A stretch of 64,000 nucleotides of DNA from Nectonema munidae (taxonomy: Eukaryota; Nematomorpha; Nectonematoida; Nectonematidae), in assembly GCA_030549495.1 (NCBI GenBank), contig JAUIRK010000889.1:870501-934500 (forward strand). The letters are read 5' to 3'. Shown here piece after piece: positions 57,436 to 64,000 of the stretch. The notes below the pieces were generated by a model. The model was not told the origin of the DNA and did not search any database. It saw nothing but the letters and a program-made list of their open reading frames with translations. Every line of letters begins with the position of its first letter. Positions within the stretch are counted from its first letter, which is position 1. A program made the translations under genes and the position numbers.

Positions 57436-57747
57436 TAGAGATGTATCGGATTTGATTTGACATCCTAGCGGATGCGGGTAGCCAAAATAAATTTTTATGC
57501 GGATATAAAATATTTTTAAAAAGTTGTTTTATATTTTACAGTATCCTACAATTTTAATCCCTTTTTTACTAGAATTTAAAGACATAACAAATCTTATAAG
57601 TTTTAAACAAAAAATACGAAAAGTTTCAATAGATATTTATAAAAATTGATTTTAAATTGGGGATGCGAATGTTAACAATGAAAAAAACCCGCGGAAGAGG
57701 ATGTAAAGTGGGTGTAAAAATTTTTGCGGATATCCGATACATTTCTA
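57436..57747. mobile_element. hAT MITE
   Basis: A 312-bp element with ends TAGAGATGTATCGGAT and, inverted, TAGAAATGTATCGGAT. The right flank AATTATAG (57748-57755) matches the left flank AATTTATAG apart from one extra T, so an 8-bp duplication is likely. Subterminal GGATATCC/GCGGAT words recall the hAT ends at 1236-1352 and 47.0 kb. Confidence 0.75.
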
Positions 57748-58969
57748 AATTATAGTTAATTTTAAGCAAATTTAGTATTTTTCAACAAAAAAATTATTCA
57801 TATTATACAAGGTAATTAAAAGGACATTTTGAGGCACTTGTCAGAATATTTGTTATAGGTTAACTATCGGATAGATAACAGCCTGCTATTTTGAGGTTAA
57901 CAACGTGACGAATAAATGCCCTATAAACATCTGTCTATACAAAGAGTATCTTTAAAAGAATATTAAATTAAAAATATATCATATGGTTTGGTGACACCTC
58001 GAAGAATAAAATGGATTTTCAATTATTTGTTACTAATTACTCATTTTCTAAACGAGTTAGTAGTTTTTACTAACTAATAAACTAACGAAGTAATTAAATA
58101 ATTAATTAGGTATCAAAAAATTTTAATTAATAAAAATATATTTTTTTTAATTATTTCAATTGAAAAAATAGTTAATTATAAAATTCCATCTATTTGATGT
58201 TTATATATCCTACTAATTAAAAGTTTATTTTATGCAGCGAAATGTCACACAACAGTGTCTCTGTACGATATGTTGTCCATTATTTAAATCAAACAATATA
58301 ATAATAAACTAAATAATAAAATAATTCTCGTAATACGATGATATCTTATTTTAGCAGTTCTCTAATCCGGTAGTTACCCTTCGGGCCATTAGCAATGTGA
58401 AAGTTCTCTATCAGGGAATCGTTTGGATATCATATATACTTCTAAATCGACTTTACTTATATAGATAACAACCATCCAGAAATTAAATATAATTTTTAAA
58501 ATTATTGATCACTTTATATATTCATATAAAAATAAGAATAAAGCATAAAAGATTGGTCCATTATTTTAAATTACATTTTATCGCTTGAAAGTAGTATGAT
58601 CACAAAGATATTTGCCTTTCCTTCTGTTTTTGTCAGAATTGATTGAAAATAGATTTTTTTACTTTATTATATAATATGCGCTTTTTGCCTATTCAATATA
58701 TCATGGACATGGTTATAGGAATTTTTCTCATTGTCCAGAGATTTTAGAGTGCAGGCTTGAAGAAAAATATGATTTTTCTTAATTCCCAGACTACTTTTTT
58801 ATCAGCCCACAAAAAAAGATCAAGGTTTTTGTAAGAATACACAGAGCTTGGCATAAAAGCGTTAATCAAATAATTAACCAGGTTAAAACATTTATTAACT
58901 TTATTATCTTTAGGTTAATCTCATAAATAATTAACTTTCGTTACTTTTTACTAAATAAGTTAAAAGTTA
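57748..58969. other. AT-rich, no gene seen
   Basis: This is AT-rich spacer. TTAATTAACT-type words at 58020-58110 and 58860-58960 probably belong to the hAT relic that follows. Confidence 0.45.
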
Positions 58970-59251
58970 ATGACAAAAACCAATATATTTATATTTTCTC
59001 ACAGCAGATGCTGTTTTTTAAAGAGAGAAAGTTTCGTTGCATGGTTTATCCAATTAAACACATCAATTCCTTCCAGTGCAGCAGTTGAACGATTATTTTC
59101 TGTGGAGAAAGATGTTGTGAGAGATAAAAGAGCATCACTTTCTAATGCCAACTTTGAAATGTTACTTTTTTTAAAAGAAAATTACTATATCATAACGGAA
59201 ATGAATAAAAAAACTGTAAAAATGTTCGTTTACCTAAAGCTAATTAATTAA
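58970..59251 (+). pseudogene. hAT transposase C-terminal fragment
   Basis: The frame reads WFIQLNTSIPSSAAVERLFS, then RASLSNANFEMLLFLKENYY. This is the hATC dimerisation domain (pattern L..PIPSSAAVERLFS...R..L...NFEMLLFLK). The rest of the transposase is absent. It differs in sequence from the hAT relic at 46.3-47.1 kb. Confidence 0.8.
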
Positions 59252-59598
59252 TAATTAATTATATTGAAAAAACTTTATTTTATTGAAAAAAAAAATTATT
59301 TTTGTTTGGTTTTTTAGAACTAAAAAAACTATAAAAAATCAAAGAATTTAAGATTGTTTAAAACAGTTCTTGTAAATTTTTTAAACTTTTAAGTCACGGT
59401 TCGAGTAAGCGCTGATATAAAAACTAATGTAATGGAATTCCTTGAGTATAATAAAAAAAGTTAATAATGAGTTAATAACTTCTTAAAGTGTTCATAAATA
59501 AATTTCAGAAATGCCTATCTTCTAGTATTTATAAAGATTAATCTAGAAAAGATCTAGCATATTTAGAATGTTAAAAAATAAATGTTCAAAACAAAAAC

Positions 59599-59604
59599 TT
59601 TATT
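59599..59604 (-). terminator. Candidate polyadenylation signal for STAMBP-like gene
   Basis: AATAAA on the minus strand lies about 205 bp past the stop codon at 59809. It is not the only A-rich hexamer nearby, so the use of this one is a guess. Confidence 0.35.
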
Positions 59605-59808
59605 GCTTTTCTCTCATAAATAAAAGGAAATATATTTTAAATTTGTTGACAAAGGTATAATAAAATTTGGATCGGTCATTTCAATGAACGAAAATATTGA
59701 AAGAAAAAGATACTGCAACAAAAATGCAATTTTGAGTCATTAATGAATAAAAAAGAAAACTCAAGTGTCTCATGTCGGTAAGTTTGATTGATTGCGGGTA
59801 TAAGACTT

Positions 59809-60987
59809 TCACTGACGCATGTCAACGAGTGTTAGAGAAACGTCACTTTTGACTTCAAGACAGTTCACGTGATTAGTTTCTTCGAATAGCATACTCTCAT
59901 CATCAACGCCATCGTGTAAGTGAAAGCCTGTTTTTGTGCACTTGCTAAGAATATTCATGCCGTAAGGAGAAGTGATACGAAAAATGCCGAACCTTTTAGA
60001 CGAGTGAGTTGGAGCGCAAACAATGGCGAAGTATTCAGGCAGAAGGAGTTGGTAGGGATGATGATTGTGCAGATCCACGCTCGATAGAAACGCGCTCTGA
60101 GAGGGGTGAGTATGAATCCACCCAACAGATACCAAATCGGGAAATGTGCTCTGGAACTTTAGCATTTCTTCCTCTTCTTCGCAAGAAAAGGAGTCTGCAA
60201 ATCCTTTCTGCTTTGGAATCACCAAGTGAGTGATGGTAAAGTCACGTGATGTAGAGGAGAATTGTGTTGTCGCTATTGTTGCGAATAAGTAACCTCCAGT
60301 TTCAACGTTTTTGACAACTGTGTTTTCGTATACGCAGGAGAGGAATCTGTCAATCAAGTTACTGGGGTAGGAGATTCGGTTTAGGGAATTTGGTTTGGCG
60401 TTTGCTTTGAAGACGGGCTTACTGATTCGAGAAGGGATTTCTGGCTTCACATCATCACTGCTCGTGTTTTTTGAATCCGTTTTTGCTTCTATTTCCTGGG
60501 AATTTCCACGGGCAATCAGCATCATTTTTTCTCGCTCCTCATAAACTTTATGCTTCATCTCCTCCAACTCATCTTTAACGGAAGTGCAATCCTTTTCATC
60601 ATCGTGATTCACGTCAATCCTTTGAATGACACTACAGTTGTTAACCTTGACTTCAAGTTCGCATTCCTCAGCTTCGTACTTATCAATAAGTTTACCTTTC
60701 ACATTCTCCGCAAGTAGCACCACGTCCTTCAACTTCTTGGCCACGTGCAGTCTTTCCTTCACAGACACACTCTTGTAGTGCGGGTGATTAGGCATCTTCT
60801 CCACGAACAAAATCAGGTACTTCGAGTACAGAGTGAGAGCTTTCTCCAGATCTCCGTCTTCGTGATAGAGGGTCGCCATCTTTAAGATTTCGCGCCCACT
60901 CTTGAAGTATTTTGCTGGATCTATGGAGGCATCGAAAGTTATGCTGGGATTGCATAGAACCTTCACTCTTTCCTTAGCATCCACCAT
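59809..60987 (-). CDS. STAMBP: AMSH/STAMBP-like JAMM deubiquitinase
   Basis: A 392-residue zinc protease that trims K63-linked ubiquitin chains at endosomes with ESCRT. Residues 1-115 match the MIT-like/USP8-dimerisation N-terminus (DPAKYFKSGREIL, ALTLYSKYLILFVEKMPNHP). Residues 120-165 are a likely charged coiled coil. RISKP (187-191) fits the RxxKP core of the STAM SH3-binding motif. The JAMM domain covers about 205-392. Catalytic Glu229 is present, with the motif HTHPSQSAFLSSVD giving H292, H294, S302 and D305. The AMSH-type second zinc site (H307, C350, H356, H358) is complete. The end VSLTLVDMRQ matches the family C-terminus; human AMSH has 424 residues. There is one uninterrupted exon starting at ATG 60987, with higher GC than its flanks. 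Introns, if any, would be in the 5' UTR. I see nothing broken. Confidence 0.95.
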   Translation of the reverse strand: MVDAKERVKVLCNPSITFDASIDPAKYFKSGREILKMATLYHEDGDLEKALTLYSKYLILFVEKMPNHPHYKSVSVKERLHVAKKLKDVVLLAENVKGKLIDKYEAEECELEVKVNNCSVIQRIDVNHDDEKDCTSVKDELEEMKHKVYEEREKMMLIARGNSQEIEAKTDSKNTSSDDVKPEIPSRISKPVFKANAKPNSLNRISYPSNLIDRFLSCVYENTVVKNVETGGYLFATIATTQFSSTSRDFTITHLVIPKQKGFADSFSCEEEEEMLKFQSTFPDLVSVGWIHTHPSQSAFLSSVDLHNHHPYQLLLPEYFAIVCAPTHSSKRFGIFRITSPYGMNILSKCTKTGFHLHDGVDDESMLFEETNHVNCLEVKSDVSLTLVDMRQ

Positions 60988-61149
60988 GAAAACACCGTTT
61001 ACTTATAAGTGCCTAAAAAGGGTTTAATTAATTTTTAAATAGTATTTACAAAACGCTAAACACTTTCCTTAAATTTATTAATAAAATTTATATTTTTAAT
61101 TTACGTTTTGAAAGGAAAGGCAGAAAATAAAATTTTGATTTCTTGCTAA
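60988..61149 (-). promoter_or_regulatory. Likely 5' flank of the STAMBP-like gene
   Basis: Only about 160 bp of AT-rich DNA separates the start codon from a hAT relic. The 5' UTR and core promoter are probably here, or in the relic if the 5' UTR is spliced. No clear TATA or initiator element was assigned. The bases before the ATG (TTTTC) are a weak start context. Confidence 0.3.
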
Positions 61150-61785
61150 AGGTTTGGGTATAAAAATCACCTCTCTATCCAGAATTTTTCATATGTTGAC
61201 AGATTGAACAAAGCCTTTGCTTCAATGTCATTTTGCAAGTCAATCATTTCTTCTTGAATTTTGTAATTAATTTGTTTGACATCACCCTTGAAAGGATTAA
61301 AACTTAACTCAGGAACATGAGTAGCAATTAAGTCTTCAAATCTTTGCTCCATTTCGGATTTTAATAAATTTATGTGATCAAAGTACACTTTTACAGCATC
61401 ATTATCAATTTTCTTTCCTTCTTTGGAAATAGAATTAAGATTAGGAAATTGATGAAAATCATGACGGCATAAACTTGAAACAAATATCTATAATTTGCTG
61501 ATGAACCCACCAATAGTTCCTTTAGCCTTTATTATATTTGAAGATTTTCTTTAAAGTTTGAGATTAACGTCCTTCAATTTTCCAAAAATATGGAAACCAG
61601 TTTTCGACTTTGTCGGGATGAATTTTTTCCAAATGGTTACTTAATCGAGAAGGCTTTATCGCTTCATTAGAAAATGTTTTACCATAAATTAAACATAGAG
61701 GTAACTTATCATTACTGGGACATTGAATGAAACCAAACTTCAAATATTCTGAAGAATATTGACGAAGTTTTCTCTTTTCAGACAT
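61150..61785 (-). pseudogene. ZBED-like hAT transposase, internally deleted
   Basis: The N-terminal piece (61564-61785) reads MSEKRKLRQYSSEYLKFGFI, then a BED-type finger with NEAIKPSRLSNHLEKIHPDK. The first Cys pair has become CLIY, so one zinc ligand is lost. The C-terminal piece (61167-61388) reads DHINLLKSEMEQRFEDLI, then FNPFKGD and a FEAKALF-like stretch ending YEKFWIER. This matches the domain just before hATC in ZBED5/SCAND3-type proteins. The middle 300-400 residues and the hATC end are gone. An internal deletion has brought the halves together. Confidence 0.78.
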
Positions 61786-61840
61786 TCAAATTGTGAAACG
61801 TGAATTAAATATTCTTAAATATCCAATTAAGCTTCCTGAG

Positions 61841-62320
61841 CAGTGGCGATTCTGGTTTTCAAAAGTGTATGGGCATCACAGAGGCCAAATTTTCTATTTA
61901 TAAAACTCATAATTTTCTAGGAATTAACAATCTCACTTGTTTCAATTATATTTAGTTCATTTGATGTGTTTTTTTTATTTAACTCAAATCATCAAAATTA
62001 TTTGAGGACTTTCTTGAAACTATATATTTTTTACACTTTATACTTATCATGTTTGATTGAATAAATTAGAAAAACAAAAATAATTATCGTAAAAATGTAC
62101 TATTATCATTTATTTAATTTACACACTTGTACACATTTAATTAACTGTTTTTATATGCTCAAATACAATAGGTCATGATATTCCCAAAATGGAAAAAAGT
62201 TTTTTTGCTAACATAAAAAGACACTTCAAATATTTTTGATAGTTTTTTACAAAATTTAGAGTTCAGAAAAAAGTAGAAGGGAAGGCAATGGTATTACCCT
62301 CTCTCTTAGAATCGGCACTG
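61841..62320. mobile_element. hAT-like MITE
   Basis: A 480-bp element with ends CAGTGGCGATTCT and, inverted, CAGTGCCGATTCT. The flanks (CTTCCTGA/CTCTTTGA) match at only some positions, so the 8-bp duplication has decayed or is offset. It is non-coding. It lies directly beside the start of the ZBED-like relic and may be related to it. Confidence 0.6.
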
Positions 62321-62880
62321 CTCTTTGAGCTTTACCATGCTAATATAATATATTTACATCTTTATAAGTATTTAAATGAATTGATCTTATTACGTTCAAA
62401 AAGGGTAATACAACATGATGGCACTTCTTTGCACAAAATAAAATATCAGTTACAGTAGAAAAACGGCATACTTGAACCCAATCAATTTTTAATGAAAAGC
62501 TGAACGAAAAATTAACTAGAAATTCTAATTAGAAAATTTTGCGGTAAAACTATATGAAGAGATTTGTCAAATTAAAGTAGAAAGAGAGAAGGATAAATTT
62601 GGTTTCCAAATAGCACAAAAAAGCAAGTTTCACTCGTCCTTCTCTGACGCCTATGGTGAGGTATTGCTGCCTCTTTGGAAACTTAACTTGCAGTCAATCA
62701 AAACACACGATACAGCTTGTGACATAAGGTGATAAAGCAGGCTACCCTCCAAACCAAACACTGCCATCTATTTTTTCATTCATCATCGTAAGTGTTTTTA
62801 TTTCAATAGGAAAAAAGTTCACAAGCAGCTATTTTGCAGACATCTTCACAAACAAAATACTCCTGTCGAACCCCCTATAC
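62321..62880. other. No gene recognised
   Basis: Spacer between two hAT MITEs. Slightly GC-richer DNA at 62630-62700 gives no recognisable product. Confidence 0.5.
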
Positions 62881-63345
62881 GAGTGGTTCCCAACCGGGGG
62901 TCCATGGACCCCTAGGGGTCCATAGAAGAATTTCAAGGGGTCCATGGAAATTCTACTTCCAACTACTTATGCTGAATCTCCTTTAAATACTTCATTTTCC
63001 AAATCAATATAAATATATATATTTAGAGCTTTTTAAATAAATATTTTCTTCCCTTTTTTAAAGTTTCATATTTTGAATCTTTATATATCCTTTTTATTAG
63101 TTACAATATTTTTGAAAAATTTATATTTTAATTGGAAAAAAATTTTATTCACATTTTATGTCAGGCTTTACGCTTTCTCTGATTTCATATGAATAAGCAT
63201 ACGATTTAATCAGATGACTAGAATCATTTTTTGAATAAAAATCTTTGATTAATTTTGTTGGCTCAAACTATTCAGTTGTAGGGGTCCACAGGTAAAAAAG
63301 TGACTGGAAAAGGGGGAACGGGATAAAAAAGGTTGGGAACCACTG
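62881..63345. mobile_element. hAT MITE with perfect 8-bp duplication
   Basis: A 465-bp element with ends GAGTGGTTCCCAACC and, inverted, CAGTGGTTCCCAACC, a hAT-type terminus. The perfect 8-bp duplication CCCTATAC lies at 62873-62880 and 63346-63353. The subterminal region has GGGGTCCATGG and AGGGGTCCAC repeats. It is non-coding. Confidence 0.92.
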
Positions 63346-63559
63346 CCCTATACCCTTTATACACAAAAGAGATTCAATTTTATCATCACGCGTTAGTGTG
63401 TGTGGTGGATAAAAATATTCACAGCTTCGCTAATCATTGAATTCTCTTCTACTAATTATTACGAAAGCATGTGTTATCATGTGCCGGTGCAAACCGGTTA
63501 GCGATGTCAAGCTCATATATTTTTGTAAGAGTCTTACGTCAATAATATCAAAGATACAA

Positions 63560-63622
63560 TACATTTTGAGAGACAAATTTCATCCCCCAGGGGGCGATGC
63601 CGCCCAGGTTGGGAACCCCTGG
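63560..63622. mobile_element. hAT terminus fragment
   Basis: CCCAGGGGGCGATGCCGCCC is followed by AGGTTGGGAACCCCTG, an inverted CAGGGGTTCCCAACCT end. This is related to, but distinct from, the neighbouring element at 62881-63345. The left end was not found. Confidence 0.6.
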
Positions 63623-64000
63623 ACTAGGTGATCAAACTCTTTTTAGCCTAGAAAATGAAGTTTACATCTTTTTTTCGCTCCAGACATCATCGTGGTCCGA
63701 AATATCAATATCAGATGTAGATCTCTATGTTGAACATACTGAAATTGACAACTGATCGCCGATCTAAATTCATTTTGTGGTTACCTACCAAAACCAGAGA
63801 TTACACGAAGAACCGACATCTTATCCTGGTCTCTGATTTACCCTCCAAAATATTATTCATATGCGCGATTCAATATTTTATAGCACTTAACAATGTATTT
63901 TGCTTACTTTAAACCAATATATTCCATACAAAATAATCAGTTTATAGTTTATAGTGTCTTTTGGCCATTTTAAATATAATTACTGGAACAAGTAAAAAAT
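63623..64000. other. Window end, no gene seen
   Basis: AT-rich sequence. The open frame at 63727-63912 has no family resemblance. Confidence 0.5.

Overview
This is AT-rich eukaryotic DNA from an animal. It has spliced genes with GT-AG introns, tRNA-derived SINEs, a LINE, and a very high load of DNA transposons. The mix suggests an arthropod, perhaps a parasitic copepod such as a salmon-louse relative, but the organism is an inference. Only two host genes are recognisable. No retroviral, LTR or Polinton-type element was recognised.

Layout. Positions 2160-14801 on the minus strand hold the first part of an SLC6 sodium-coupled transporter gene. Six exons are well supported and one small 5' exon is possible. 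They splice in phase and encode TM1 to TM7; the 3' exons lie beyond the left edge. A whole-looking piggyBac element (11964-14671, transposase 12684-14444) sits in the intron upstream of the TM1 exon, on the opposite strand. Positions 15000-31600 contain no recognisable host gene. They hold SINE copies, MITEs, a degraded piggyBac (about 21.1-22.2 kb) and an in-frame triplicated repeat (20.7-21.0 kb). Positions 31.6-47.1 kb are a transposon graveyard: two more broken piggyBac copies, three foldback elements with 9-bp target duplications, several hAT MITEs with recognisable 8-bp duplications, and a hAT relic. Positions 48.4-52.9 kb are a broken APE-type LINE ending in a (TTC)n tail. Positions 53.4-59.3 kb are AT-rich with hAT remnants. 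An intact single-exon STAMBP/AMSH-like deubiquitinase gene lies at 59809-60987 (minus). The right end has four more hAT-derived pieces.

Two patterns stand out. First, the intact piggyBac and the two commonest MITE families share one asymmetric plan. Both ends start TTAACCC, and one end alone carries a palindrome beginning 20-21 nt in. The palindrome of the commoner MITE family has the same GGGACA/TGTCCC arms as that of the intact piggyBac. Second, three foldback elements with different sequences share a 16-bp module frame (YCC, four variable bases, AACCAAAA), related termini and 9-bp target duplications, which suggests a Mutator-like group.
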